Below are positions 1 through 8,577 of a DNA stretch of 64,000 nucleotides, piece by piece. The stretch is from Candidatus Defluviicoccus seviourii (GTDB taxonomy: Bacteria > Pseudomonadota > Alphaproteobacteria > Rhodospirillales > Defluviicoccaceae), in NCBI GenBank assembly GCA_900609035.2, contig UXAT02000005.1:1-64000 (forward strand). The letters are read 5' to 3'. A program made the position numbers and the translations under genes. Positions within the stretch are counted from its first letter, which is position 1, and every line of letters starts with the position of its first letter. A model generated the notes under the pieces. That model saw nothing but the letters and a program-made list of their open reading frames with translations. It made no database searches and was not told where the DNA came from.

Positions 1-474
1 AACCGACTCCTACGCCACATCAACCGCTTACGCTACATCCGCCAGCCCCCGACAAGGGGCGTCGTGAATAAGACGGGCTAGGCATCGCCGGCCCGCTGAC
101 GGGGCGTCCTGCTTCCTCGCGCCGCCGCGTCAAACATGCGGCAATGAACGCGTGGAGGGAACTTCGCGCTGCGAGTAGACACGGAACGGCGAGTCATCAC
201 CAATAGGATGTAATGTGTTCCGGCGTTACGCGCCGTTATCGCGATGGCGCGCGCTGGACTACGCGTATTTCGTGCTGGTCGGTGTGTTTTTGTGCCACGC
301 TTGGGGAGATCTTGCGCATTGGCGCTTGCAAAGCTGATGCGAGGTCGCTAGGAAGCGGCGCTCGGCTTGTAAGTGTATTTGGTCGGGTGTCGTGGGGTTC
401 ACGGCTCCCGGCAAGACACGAGTTCACCCGCTCGCGATAAAGCGATGCGTCGAAAAATAGGTGGGAGTACTCTA
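1..474. other. Left-edge region, mostly without a recognisable gene
   Basis: I see no recognisable family in any frame. One frame is open from base 1 to a stop near base 81 and could be the tail of a gene cut by the window edge, but the roughly 26 residues match nothing I know. A possible 40-residue membrane peptide (215-337) is listed separately. The rest is probably the leader of the symporter operon that starts at 475. Confidence 0.4.
215..337 (+). CDS. Possible 40-residue membrane peptide
   Basis: A GTG-initiated reading frame of 40 codons has an AGGA element about 8 bases upstream. The product would start basic (FRRYAPLSRWR) and continue with one hydrophobic, aromatic-rich stretch (YAYFVLVGVFLCHAWGD), the composition of a single-pass small membrane protein. 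It precedes the DUF4212/symporter pair by 137 bases on the same strand. There is no family match by eye, and an overlapping frame is also open, so chance cannot be excluded. Confidence 0.2.
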   Translation: MFRRYAPLSRWRALDYAYFVLVGVFLCHAWGDLAHWRLQS

Positions 475-786
475 ATGGAGGACGCGTACCGGAAACAGTG
501 CCGCTTTGCGCTGCTTTCCTTTCTTATCGTGCTTTTTCTCACGCACCTTGCCCCGGTTTTCTACTTCATTCCGCAGCTGACCAAGGGCTATATCTTCGGA
601 TTCCCGGCCCATTACTTCATCACGCTAGTGGTAGGGTGGATCGGGACGATGATCTTTTACTGGTTCTACATCCAGATTAGCGAAAAAATCGACCAGGAAA
701 TCGATGAGACGAGCGGCGCTGCGTTCGAGGCCGAACAAGGCAAGAAGCCAGCTGGCGCAGCGAAGGCTCCGGGAGGCGCGCGATGA
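475..786 (+). CDS. DUF4212 small subunit of sodium/solute symporter
   Basis: A protein of 103 residues with two hydrophobic segments (about 10-32 and 44-67), a charged loop and a hydrophilic, Ala/Lys-rich tail. This is the layout of DUF4212 proteins, which are encoded directly before the large subunit of VC_2705-type sodium/solute symporters. The ATG at 475 is chosen because GGGAG lies 8 bases upstream; an in-frame ATG at 445 is possible. The stop overlaps the next start in an ATGA, so the two genes are probably translationally coupled and their products likely form one transporter in the inner membrane. The substrate is not shown by sequence; acetate or another short monocarboxylate is a guess from related ActP-like systems. 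Confidence 0.85.
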   Translation: MEDAYRKQCRFALLSFLIVLFLTHLAPVFYFIPQLTKGYIFGFPAHYFITLVVGWIGTMIFYWFYIQISEKIDQEIDETSGAAFEAEQGKKPAGAAKAPGGAR

Positions 787-2594
787 TCCGCTTATTCCTT
801 ACAGCGCTCTTTTCCGCCCTTCCGTTTTCGGCCTTCGCTCAGCAGGCGGCGCCGCAATATTATACGTTTGAGCCGAGCGCAACCTTCTCGACGCTCGGCA
901 TCAGCTACACCATTGCGATGATGGTCGCCTTCCTCGCAGTGGGCTGGTACGCCAAGTCGCGGGTGTCGACCAGCGACGACTATTTCGCCGCCGGCCGCAG
1001 CTTCGGCGGTATTTCGAACGGCTTGGCGATGAGCTCCAACTACATGAGCCTCGCCACGTTCCTCGGCTTCACGGCGCTCCTGTGGCGCTTGCAGTACTAC
1101 CTCATCGCGATCACGCTCAGCTTCCTGGGCGGGTTCGTGTTGATTTCGATCGCGATGGCGCCGGCGCTGCGCCGCTGGGGCAAGTACACCTCGATGCAGT
1201 TCATCGGTGAACGCTTCGGCCACACCGCCAAGATCGTCGCCGTGCTGTGCATGATCTTCCTGGCGCAGCTTTACCTGATCGGCCAGATGAAGGGCACCGG
1301 CAACGTCTTCCAGGTTATGTTCCACTGGGATTACACGACCGGCATGGTCGTGGGCGGCCTCGTTGTCACCGCCTATGTGACGATCGGCGGCATGTATGGC
1401 ATGTCGTACAATCAGACCCTGCAGGCTATCATTATGGGTTTGGCGCTGATCATCCCGACCGCGATCATCTTGTGGAACATTGGTGCCGGTCCGGCCAGCG
1501 TGTTCCCGCCGTTCGGCTATGGCTCGCTGGTGCCGGAAATGGAGAAGGCACTGCCCTCCTACTTCGATCCGTTCCTGACCGTGAACGGCACCGTGCCGAT
1601 GAGCCTCAAGTTCCACATCGGCATCATTCTGTCGATCGCGTTCGGCACCATCGGCTTGCCGCACATTGCGATGCGCTACTTCACCGCGCCGTCGATCCGC
1701 AATGCCAAGATCTCGACACTTTGGGGTGCGTTCTTCGTCGGCCTGATCTTCTTCACCACCTTCGCCGTTGGCTTCGCTGCCAAGCTCTACACTGTTCAGG
1801 TGCTCAACCAGCAGATGAACCTGCAAGTGCAGCCGAAGGAGGCGGACCTCTTGCTGGTGGTGATGAGCCAGGCGTTCACGCCGACCTGGATTGCCGCCTT
1901 GCCGATCGCGGGCGCGCTCGCAGCCGGTTTCTCGACCATCGCCGGCCTTCTCATGGTTATCGGCACCGGCATCGGCCACGACATCTATTCAACCATCTCA
2001 CCCAACGCCGATGACAAGAAGAAAGTGAAGATGGGGTACCTCTTCACGGCCTTGGGCGGTCTCGCCACCATCGTCTTGGCGCTCGACCCGCCGGACTTCC
2101 TGCTGACCAGCGTAATCTGGGCGTTCGTCGTCGCGGCTTCGACCTTCACGCCGGTGCTGATCCTCGGCATCTGGTGGAAAGGGGCGAACACGCTGGGAGC
2201 GATCGCAGGCCTTGTCGTCGGCGGCGTCCTGTCGGGATGGTTGTGGTTCTCAAAGGGCGTCTTCTTTGGCTTCCCGCTTATCCAGGCCGGGCCCGTTGGC
2301 AACCTCGTCACCGGCATCTTCACCGTGTCGGCGGCGTGGTTCACCGTCGTGGTGGTCAGCCTGCTGACCGGCGGCGAGAAGGACGAAAAGGTCCTGCGTG
2401 AAATTGACCGCATCCACGGCTGGCGCAATTACGATCCGAAGCGCTACAGCAGCAACACGTTTGCCATCGTTACTGCGGCGATCGCGCTGCTGCTCATGAT
2501 CTGGTCGGCTATGCCGGATCCGGCTTACAAGAAGAAGGCAGAGCTGCCGGCGCAGCCGACGATTACGGTTGCCGCCGTAGCGCAGCATCAATAG
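783..2594 (+). CDS. Sodium:solute symporter family protein (VC_2705/ActP-like)
   Basis: A 603-residue polytopic inner-membrane protein of the sodium:solute symporter (SSF) family. An N-terminal signal-like segment (1-20) is followed by about 13 hydrophobic segments. The stretch DDYFAAGRSFGGISNG (about 61-76) is the conserved start of SSF proteins, where Na+ and substrate sites form. It is coupled by an ATGA overlap to the DUF4212 gene, which places it in the two-component VC_2705 subfamily rather than classical ActP. A strong terminator follows at 2616. Acetyl-CoA synthetase is encoded 6.5 kb away, which is compatible with acetate uptake but is weak evidence. Confidence 0.9.
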   Translation: MIRLFLTALFSALPFSAFAQQAAPQYYTFEPSATFSTLGISYTIAMMVAFLAVGWYAKSRVSTSDDYFAAGRSFGGISNGLAMSSNYMSLATFLGFTALLWRLQYYLIAITLSFLGGFVLISIAMAPALRRWGKYTSMQFIGERFGHTAKIVAVLCMIFLAQLYLIGQMKGTGNVFQVMFHWDYTTGMVVGGLVVTAYVTIGGMYGMSYNQTLQAIIMGLALIIPTAIILWNIGAGPASVFPPFGYGSLVPEMEKALPSYFDPFLTVNGTVPMSLKFHIGIILSIAFGTIGLPHIAMRYFTAPSIRNAKISTLWGAFFVGLIFFTTFAVGFAAKLYTVQVLNQQMNLQVQPKEADLLLVVMSQAFTPTWIAALPIAGALAAGFSTIAGLLMVIGTGIGHDIYSTISPNADDKKKVKMGYLFTALGGLATIVLALDPPDFLLTSVIWAFVVAASTFTPVLILGIWWKGANTLGAIAGLVVGGVLSGWLWFSKGVFFGFPLIQAGPVGNLVTGIFTVSAAWFTVVVVSLLTGGEKDEKVLREIDRIHGWRNYDPKRYSSNTFAIVTAAIALLLMIWSAMPDPAYKKKAELPAQPTITVAAVAQHQ

Positions 2595-2615
2595 CCTGTG
2601 ATGCTTGGCTGATCA

Positions 2616-2646
2616 GGGGGCCGCCTCACGCGGCCCCCTTTTCTTT
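2616..2646 (+). terminator. Rho-independent terminator of the symporter operon
   Basis: A 9-bp perfect stem GGGGGCCGC / GCGGCCCCC (2616-2624 and 2630-2638) with a 5-base loop is followed by TTTTCTTT. It begins 21 bases after the symporter stop codon. Confidence 0.9.
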
Positions 2647-2665
2647 GCGGCACGGTGCCCGGTCG

Positions 2666-3241
2666 ATGCTTCTTCTGGACATCTTTCTCCTCCGCCTCGC
2701 GCCCTACCGGCATGCGTGCGAAAGCCCGCGCGCCGGCCTCTATATCGGCGCGTTCCTTGTCGTGACGGGCACCCTCTACGGCCTCTTGGTGGCGGCCCTT
2801 CAGCGTTCAGCCGCCGGCATGATCCAGGGGATAGGGGTTGCCGACATTCCCGCCTGGGCACTGTTCGGAGGCAATGTCCTGTCGGGCATTGTCGTCACGA
2901 TCATGGTCCACGTCGGCATCACGTTTCTGGCTTGGCTTATGGCGCGCGCCATCGGCGGGCCGGGCATATTGGCGGCGATCTACCGCTGCACCGCGTACCT
3001 CCTGCCGCTGACTTGGCCGGCCTTGCCGCAGGTGGCGAGGAAGACTGCCCTGGCCGGTCAGCAGCCGGTACCGCTTCCCTACGACGTGCTCTACCTGCCG
3101 CTGGCGGTGGTAGCTCTGAGTCTGTTCCTGATTGGGCTCACGAACGCTTACGTGGTTACGCAAGGCAAGGGCGTGGCGCGGGCTGCCTTTGGCGCCGCCC
3201 TGTTCGCCCTGTTCACCCTTTCGATCTTGCTGATCGCCTAA
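2666..3241 (+). CDS. Polytopic membrane protein, Yip1-like layout
   Basis: A 191-residue protein with about five hydrophobic segments (roughly 26-46, 64-90, 92-112, 135-157, 166-190). The short charged N-terminus precedes TM1 and there are no obvious catalytic motifs. The overall layout resembles small Yip1-domain membrane proteins, but no diagnostic motif is visible, so the family is uncertain. ATG 2666 is preferred; a TTG at 2645 is in frame but lies inside the terminator of the upstream operon. It is probably transcribed separately from the symporter. Confidence 0.6.
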   Translation: MLLLDIFLLRLAPYRHACESPRAGLYIGAFLVVTGTLYGLLVAALQRSAAGMIQGIGVADIPAWALFGGNVLSGIVVTIMVHVGITFLAWLMARAIGGPGILAAIYRCTAYLLPLTWPALPQVARKTALAGQQPVPLPYDVLYLPLAVVALSLFLIGLTNAYVVTQGKGVARAAFGAALFALFTLSILLIA

Positions 3242-3273
3242 TAAAACCGGTCGCTGTCGCGGGAAACGTGCTT

Positions 3274-3519
3274 TCAGGACGAAGGATCGAGCAGCGCCAG
3301 CACGCTCTTGCGCGATTCGGCTGCCAGCGAATGAGTCGTCGCGCTCAGCTGCAACTTCGTCCGTAACGCCAGCATTCGGGCGCCCTCCTCGCCGTCCGCA
3401 GGCGCCTCGACACCGCCGGCCAACGCGCGGGCAGCGGTGTCGATGGCCTCGACCGCCCGCTGCAGCGGAGCCGCGGCGGCGGCGAGGGGGAAGGCGCAGT
3501 GCACGCGGGTCTCGGTCAT
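3274..3519 (-). CDS. Hypothetical protein, 81 residues
   Basis: A small, Ala-rich, probably helical protein with no motif I recognise. The ATG at 3519 is chosen within a longer open frame (to 3663), because the residues upstream look non-coding and would run into the tail region of the cold shock gene. It is convergent with the membrane protein ending at 3241. It is kept as a candidate because its composition and codon use fit the window. Confidence 0.4.
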   Translation of the reverse strand: MTETRVHCAFPLAAAAAPLQRAVEAIDTAARALAGGVEAPADGEEGARMLALRTKLQLSATTHSLAAESRKSVLALLDPSS

Positions 3520-3678
3520 GAGGGCGGGCCCTTCATCCTGAAAGCATTTTACGCGAACCGGTCTGTTCACAAGAACAGAACGTGTGAACGCCCGCGTAAA
3601 CCCACCCCGTACTTTATCCGGATCTTGTTGACAATGTGTTGCCGCAAGATCGGCTGCCGGCAAGCCGGCCTTGTTGCC

Positions 3679-3885
3679 TCAACCTGCGCGCAGGTTGGTG
3701 GCTGACATCCGACCTTGGCGATCGCTCTCCAGGTCGTAGCTGACCTTTTGACCCTCGTTCGGATTGCCCATTCCGGACCGCTCCACGGCGCTGATGTGAA
3801 GGAAGACATCGCGTCCGCCATCATCGGGTTGAATGAAGCCGAAGCCCTTCTGGGCGTTGAACCATTTCACTGTGCCGGTGGCCAT
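3679..3885 (-). CDS. cspA: Cold shock protein (CspA family)
   Basis: A single 68-residue cold shock domain that binds single-stranded RNA/DNA and acts as an RNA chaperone. Both RNA-binding motifs are present: RNP1 KGFGFI (13-18) and RNP2 VFLHI (27-31); the aromatic residues Trp9, Phe16 and Phe18 are in place. Length is typical. AAAGGAC lies about 9 bases before the ATG. It lies downstream of, and co-oriented with, an RhlE-type DEAD-box helicase; both act on structured RNA at low temperature, so the neighbourhood is coherent. Confidence 0.97.
   Translation of the reverse strand: MATGTVKWFNAQKGFGFIQPDDGGRDVFLHISAVERSGMGNPNEGQKVSYDLESDRQGRMSATNLRAG
3680..3697. repeat. 18-bp perfect palindrome at the 3' end of the cold shock gene
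   Basis: The arms CAACCTGCG / CGCAGGTTG meet without a spacer and span the last codons of the cold shock gene. It could be the first part of a transcription end or a protein site; no T-run follows on the minus strand. Confidence 0.5.
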
Positions 3886-4001
3886 CGTTGGCGTCCTTTC
3901 CTATGGCAGGGGTGAATGATGAATGAGTTTACGCTCTCCGCGCAGCCCGTTGGGCGCGAGGAGGGCGGGAACACTGGAGAGTGGGTTGGTGGCCTCGTGC
4001 A

Positions 4002-5273
4002 TCAGCCGGCGTGCCGTCCGCCGGCTGCCACTACACGGGGTGCGGGCCGCCGCTGGGCTTTGGTGTTGGATCGGCGGCTGTTGCCGGCTGGGCGAGGGTT
4101 ACGGGCCACTGCAGGCGATCCGTGGGTGGTGCGGTTTGCCAGCGGGTGAGCGGCGTCGATCGCTACCGCCTTGCACGTCAGCTTTTCGATCTCGCGCAAG
4201 AGCGGCCGCTCGGAGGGATCGCAAAGGGATAGCGCGATGCCGCTGGCACCGGCACGCGCCGTGCGTCCGATGCGATGAACGTAGCTTTCTGGAACGTTCG
4301 GCAGCTCGTAATTGATGACGTGGGTCACGCCGTCGACATCGATGCCGCGCGCCGCGATATCGGTCGCCACGAGGACACGGGCGCTGCCGGCGCGGAAACT
4401 CTCCAGCGCCTGCTGGCGTGCGCCCTGGGACTTGTTGCCGTGGATCGCGCGGGCTGTCACGCCGGCATTTTCGAGCTGTTGGGTGAGCCGGTTGGCGCCG
4501 TGCTTGGTCCGGGTAAAGACGATCACCCGGGCGAGCGCGGGATCGGTCAGCAGGTCGACCAGGACCGCCCGCTTGTCGGGGGCGGCGACGAACAACACCC
4601 GCTGATCAACGCGATCGACGGTGACCGTGGTCGGCGATACGTCGACCCGCACCGGCTGGTGGAGGAAATCGGCCGCAATCTTGGCTACATCGCTCGGCAT
4701 TGTCGCCGAGAACATCAGCGACTGGCGCTCCCGGGGCAAGGTGCTGACAATCCGGCGAACGTCGGGCATGAAGCCCATGTCCAGCATCCGGTCGGCCTCA
4801 TCGAGGACCAGAATGCTGACCTTGTCGAGGCGGACTTGGTCTTGGCTGACCAGGTCGAGCAGCCGGCCCGGTGTGGCGACGAGAATGTCGACGCCTTTTG
4901 CCATCGCCTTTACCTGCGGTGCCTGGCCGACGCCGCCGAAAATCAGCGCGTAGCGCAAGTTGAGGTGCCGGCCGTAGGTCTTGCAGTCGTCGCCGATCTG
5001 GATCGCGAGCTCGCGGGTCGGCGCCAGGATCAGCGCCCGTGTCCGCCGCGGACCGGGGTTGAGAGGCTGGGCGGCGAGGCGCTGCAGGATCGGCAGCGCG
5101 AAGGCTGCTGTCTTGCCGCTCCCGGTCTGAGCGACGCCGAGCAGATCCTTGCCGGCGAGCAGCGCCGGGACGGCCTGGGCTTGGATCGGTGTGGGGTTGA
5201 TATAGCGCTGAGTGTGCAGCGCGCGCCGAAGCGGCTCGGACACGCCGAGGTCGGCAAAAGATGGACTTGTCAC
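4002..5273 (-). CDS. rhlE: DEAD-box RNA helicase (RhlE-like)
   Basis: An ATP-dependent RNA helicase of 423 residues. All core motifs are visible: Q motif (about 6-33), motif I AQTGSGKT (48-55), PTREL (about 85-89), TPGR (134-137), DEAD (158-161), SAT (189-191), ARGIDV (307-312) and HRIGRTARAG (332-341). The short basic C-terminal tail after residue 370 is typical of RhlE-type proteins, which work in ribosome assembly and RNA turnover. It lies upstream of, and co-oriented with, the cold shock gene and diverges from gpmI across 438 bases. RhlE is favoured over other DEAD-box groups by length and tail, but the exact paralogue is not certain. Confidence 0.93.
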   Translation of the reverse strand: MTSPSFADLGVSEPLRRALHTQRYINPTPIQAQAVPALLAGKDLLGVAQTGSGKTAAFALPILQRLAAQPLNPGPRRTRALILAPTRELAIQIGDDCKTYGRHLNLRYALIFGGVGQAPQVKAMAKGVDILVATPGRLLDLVSQDQVRLDKVSILVLDEADRMLDMGFMPDVRRIVSTLPRERQSLMFSATMPSDVAKIAADFLHQPVRVDVSPTTVTVDRVDQRVLFVAAPDKRAVLVDLLTDPALARVIVFTRTKHGANRLTQQLENAGVTARAIHGNKSQGARQQALESFRAGSARVLVATDIAARGIDVDGVTHVINYELPNVPESYVHRIGRTARAGASGIALSLCDPSERPLLREIEKLTCKAVAIDAAHPLANRTTHGSPAVARNPRPAGNSRRSNTKAQRRPAPRVVAAGGRHAG

Positions 5274-5711
5274 GAGGGGCAGAGTTCCTTGAGGTGGCTT
5301 TGGATGACGGGCTTATGCCGCGGTCATCGACCGAAGGCACGCCCGAGCGGCTTGCGTCGCCGGCTCCCGCGCGCACCTGGAGCAGACATGTGAGATCAGG
5401 GGTGGCCTGCGATGAGGCGCCCCCGGCGCAGCCGCCGGATGCAGCGCTCGCGCGATCGCAAGCATAACTTCTTCGCGTTGAGATGGATCATGCCGCTGCC
5501 GTTGTCAAGCATTCCGCCGAAATCGGTGCGCCGCAGGCCGTGTTGCGTGGCGCCGCGACCGGGGGAAAAATCCGAGACGGCAGCCGGTCCCTTGTGCGAC
5601 AGTGCGGTCGGGAAGTGCGGTCGCCGCCGGGCTCGGACTCGCGGGGCCAGCCGTTTCAGTGCTAGGCTGCCGGCTCGGCAGCGTCGCCGGCCGCAACGGG
5701 AGAAGGGCCAG
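5274..5711. other. Intergenic region between rhlE and gpmI
   Basis: These 438 bases separate two divergent genes and must hold both promoters. Open frames in it on both strands are extensions of gpmI or unrelated shadows with no family resemblance. A GGGAGAAGGG ribosome-binding stretch ends just before the gpmI ATG. I see no clear -35/-10 pair or RNA structure. Confidence 0.5.
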
Positions 5712-7358
5712 ATGTTAAAGCGACTGAACAATTTCGAAGGGATCAAGGGGCCTGTGGTGGTCGTCGTGATGGACGGCGTCGGCGTCACCCCAAACCTGGT
5801 TGGCAATGCGGTGGCTAACGCGCACACGCCGACGCTGAAACGACTGATGCAGACCTATCCGAACATCACGCTGAAGGCGCATGGAACCGCCGTCGGCATG
5901 CCGTCGGATGAGGACATGGGCAACTCCGAAGTCGGCCACAATGCGCTCGGTTCCGGCCAAGTGTTCGAGCAGGGCGCGGCCCTGGTCAACCAGGCGATCG
6001 CGTCGGGCAAGCTGTTCGCCCAGCCGACCTGGCGCAAGATCGTCGATAACGTCCGCGACAAGGGTTCGACCCTGCACTTCCTGGGACTGTTCTCCGACGG
6101 CAACGTGCATTCGCACGTGAACCACTTGATGGCGATGATCAAGCGGGCGAAGGAGGAGGGGGTCGGCCGCGTGCGCGTTCACATTCTCCTCGATGGCCGC
6201 GACGTGCCGGAAACCTCGGCGCTTGACTACGTAAATCCGTTCGAGGCCTTCCTGGCCGAGCTGCGCGGACCCGGCTTCGATGTCGCGATCGCAAGCGGCG
6301 GCGGCCGGATGAACATCACCATGGACCGCTATGAAGCCAACTGGAGCATGGTGGAGAAGGGCTGGCGCATTCACGTCTTGGGCGAAGGCCGCCAATTCGC
6401 TTCTGCGGCTGAGGCGATTGAGACGCTACGCGCCGAGACCAAGGCGATCGATCAGGACCTGCCCCCCTTCGTCATCGCCAAGGACGGCAAACCTTTAGGC
6501 CCGGTCAATCACGGCGACAGCGTGGTCTTCTTCAATTTCCGCGGCGACCGGGCGATCGAGATCAGCCGCGCGTTCGAGGATAAGGCCTTCGACAAGTTCG
6601 ACCGCGTGCGGCATCCAAATGTCGTCTACGCCGGCATGCTCGAATACGATGGCGATCTGCACATCCCCTCGAACTTTCTGGTCCCGCCGCCGGACATCCA
6701 GCACACCATGGGCGAATACTTCTGTGCTGAGGGGCTGACCCAGCTTGCCATTTCGGAAACGCAGAAATACGGCCACGTTACGTACTTCTGGAACGGCAAC
6801 CGCTCCGGCAAGTTCTCCGACACGCTGGAAGATTATGTTGAGATCCCGTCCGACATCATCCCGTTCGAGCAGCGGCCATGGATGAAGGCGGCCGAAATCA
6901 CGGATGAGATGATCCGCCGTCTTGAGACCGGCAAGTACCGCTTTGCCCGCTGCAACTACGCCAATGGCGACATGGTCGGGCACACCGGCAACTACGATGC
7001 GGCGCTGATTGCGGTCGCGACGGTCGATCTGCAGCTGACGCGGTTGTTGAAGGTGGTCGATCGGCTGGGCGGTGTTGCCCTCATTACGGCCGACCACGGT
7101 AACGCTGATGAGATGTACGAAATCAGCAAGAAAACCAAGAAGCCTGATCAGAACCCGGACGGTTCGTACAAGGCCAAGACCGCCCATACGCTCAATCCGG
7201 TGCCGTTCATCCTTTACGACAACCAGACTAAGGGCCGGCTCGACCTGACCCGCGGCAACGATTACGGCTTGAGCAACGTCGCGGCGACGGTGGCGAACCT
7301 CCTTGGCTTCGAGGCGCCCGAGATGTGGGACCGCTCCACGCTCGACATCAAGGGCTGA
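5712..7358 (+). CDS. gpmI: 2,3-bisphosphoglycerate-independent phosphoglycerate mutase
   Basis: Interconverts 3- and 2-phosphoglycerate in glycolysis/gluconeogenesis as a dimanganese enzyme of the alkaline phosphatase superfamily. The phosphoserine loop GNSEVGH (70-76, Ser72) is intact; N-terminal metal Asp lies in VVMDGVG (about 18-24), and C-terminal metal ligands lie in TADHGNADE and near GHTGN. At 548 residues it is slightly longer than the E. coli enzyme. ATG 5712 is chosen by homology to the conserved N-terminus and the GA-rich ribosome-binding site; the frame stays open for 300 bases upstream, but that part looks non-coding. Confidence 0.96.
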   Translation: MLKRLNNFEGIKGPVVVVVMDGVGVTPNLVGNAVANAHTPTLKRLMQTYPNITLKAHGTAVGMPSDEDMGNSEVGHNALGSGQVFEQGAALVNQAIASGKLFAQPTWRKIVDNVRDKGSTLHFLGLFSDGNVHSHVNHLMAMIKRAKEEGVGRVRVHILLDGRDVPETSALDYVNPFEAFLAELRGPGFDVAIASGGGRMNITMDRYEANWSMVEKGWRIHVLGEGRQFASAAEAIETLRAETKAIDQDLPPFVIAKDGKPLGPVNHGDSVVFFNFRGDRAIEISRAFEDKAFDKFDRVRHPNVVYAGMLEYDGDLHIPSNFLVPPPDIQHTMGEYFCAEGLTQLAISETQKYGHVTYFWNGNRSGKFSDTLEDYVEIPSDIIPFEQRPWMKAAEITDEMIRRLETGKYRFARCNYANGDMVGHTGNYDAALIAVATVDLQLTRLLKVVDRLGGVALITADHGNADEMYEISKKTKKPDQNPDGSYKAKTAHTLNPVPFILYDNQTKGRLDLTRGNDYGLSNVAATVANLLGFEAPEMWDRSTLDIKG

Positions 7359-7376
7359 GTCCGTACCTTTCCTCCG

Positions 7377-7399
7377 CCCCCTCCCTTTGCGGGAGGGGG
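7377..7399. repeat. Hairpin after gpmI
   Basis: The arms CCCCCTCCC (7377-7385) and GGGAGGGGG (7391-7399) form a 9-bp stem with a 5-base loop between the convergent gpmI and the hypothetical gene at 7424. There is no T-run, so it is a weak terminator candidate or a dispersed intergenic element. Confidence 0.5.
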
Positions 7400-7423
7400 T
7401 GATGGGGAGGGCGGCGCTACCGC

Positions 7424-7789
7424 TTAGCGCGGCGGTGCGAAGGCGTCTTTCAGCGTGATCTCGTATTCGGCGCGGGCGCGGTCCTGGTGGCGCGGATCAC
7501 GGGCGAGGAACCAATCGAGCCCCTCGTCCCAGTAGAGCACGCGCCAATGCGGCAGCTCGCGCTTGACCGCCTTGGCGATCTCCAGCCCCTGCGCGGCGAA
7601 GGCGACGAAATCGAACCGCTTGCCGGTGATGTCCTCATAAGCATCGGGCGGGCAGGCACGTTCGAAGGCATCGTTCCAGGCCGCAAGTCGCGCACGCAGG
7701 CTGTCACTAATCGGGAACGCGCCGGACGCATCGGCATCCAGCCGATAGCCGTCGGTTCCGTAATCGGCGACGATGTGCACGCTTGGCAC
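7424..7789 (-). CDS. Conserved-looking hypothetical protein, 121 residues
   Basis: A soluble protein with no motif I recognise. The segment with GKRFDFVAFAAQGLEIAKAV followed by LPHWRVLYWDEGLDWF has the alternating hydrophobic pattern of a compact alpha/beta domain. The GTG at 7789 (reading VPSVHIVADYG) is preferred over the frame start at 7927, because the extra N-terminus begins in an intergenic palindrome whose translation (MAGLVPAT...) is a familiar spurious product in alphaproteobacteria. It is convergent with gpmI. Confidence 0.6.
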   Translation of the reverse strand: MPSVHIVADYGTDGYRLDADASGAFPISDSLRARLAAWNDAFERACPPDAYEDITGKRFDFVAFAAQGLEIAKAVKRELPHWRVLYWDEGLDWFLARDPRHQDRARAEYEITLKDAFAPPR

Positions 7790-7904
7790 GCGTTTCCAGC
7801 TCCCAAGGCCGCCCAAGGACAGTGACGATCGAGGGTAGCTTACGCCGGCGCGCGTCCGCGCATCTAGGTTCGAATCATACTGTTTTGTCTGCGGCGAGCC
7901 GTTG

Positions 7905-7927
7905 GTGGCCGGAACGAGTCCGGCCAC
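7905..7927. repeat. Intergenic palindrome (9-bp arms)
   Basis: GTGGCCGGA (7905-7913) and TCCGGCCAC (7919-7927) are perfect inverted copies with a 5-base loop. Read on the minus strand it gives the peptide start MAGLVPAT, which occurs in many alphaproteobacterial intergenic repeats. Confidence 0.65.
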
Positions 7928-7979
7928 GACGGTGCGTTATACACTATTGATTTTCAATGACCTTTCTTGTGGCCGCCGC

Positions 7980-8474
7980 TTAGTGTCCATGCATCGGCAT
8001 CGCAACTGTGCCGCCGGCAAGCGCGGGATCGAGCATGCCGAAGACCATCGCCACATGGCCGAGGACAAGGAACAGGGCGACCAGGGAAGCGTGGATCATG
8101 AGCTTCTGCTCCGGGCTGCGGTCACGAGCGATGATGCCGACCTCGAGCAGCGCGATGCCAAGCAGCGGAATGACACCTGAGAGGTAGAACCCGACGGCGG
8201 AGACATCGATCCAACCGCGCCAGCCGCCGCCTTTGGTCAGGGGGACGGCAGCTGTCACCAGCAGATAAACGAACACGATCGCAAAGTAAAAGCCGACCAG
8301 GATTCCGGCCCACTTGTTAACCCAGCGGACGATCCCGGAGAAGTTGCGCGTGTAGAGGATGTAGAGTTCGGTGACCACCACCGTCTCTGCCAGGATGATC
8401 GGGACAGCCATGAAAATCAGCAAGTTCCATGGCTGATTCTCGGCTAGAAGCTGCATGTAATGCGTCATTGACAT
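7980..8474 (-). CDS. Four-to-five-TM membrane protein of unknown function (DUF6803-like)
   Basis: 164 residues with hydrophobic segments at about 14-36, 50-73, 88-108 and 128-150; the C-terminus ends in a His/Met-rich tail (VAMPMHGH) that could bind a metal. The N-terminal stretch MTHYMQLLAENQPWNLL resembles a family of small permease-like proteins annotated DUF6803 in proteobacteria; I hold this loosely. The ATG at 8474 is chosen because GGAG lies 7 bases upstream. It may be co-transcribed with the small secreted protein gene upstream (8578-8931). Confidence 0.65.
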   Translation of the reverse strand: MSMTHYMQLLAENQPWNLLIFMAVPIILAETVVVTELYILYTRNFSGIVRWVNKWAGILVGFYFAIVFVYLLVTAAVPLTKGGGWRGWIDVSAVGFYLSGVIPLLGIALLEVGIIARDRSPEQKLMIHASLVALFLVLGHVAMVFGMLDPALAGGTVAMPMHGH

Positions 8475-8577
8475 CAAACGTCTCCATTGCGCGCGCGCAC
8501 GCTGGCGCGGCCGAATTGCGTCTGCCGCCGCCAGAAGGCGCGCCAATAAACCGATGAGGATTGGGAGCGAGTTGCCG

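Noticed and set aside
792..1979. Long open frame on the minus strand opposite the symporter gene
   Set aside because: Its Arg/His/Gln/Glu-rich product is the typical antisense shadow of a GC-rich membrane protein gene; no family resemblance.
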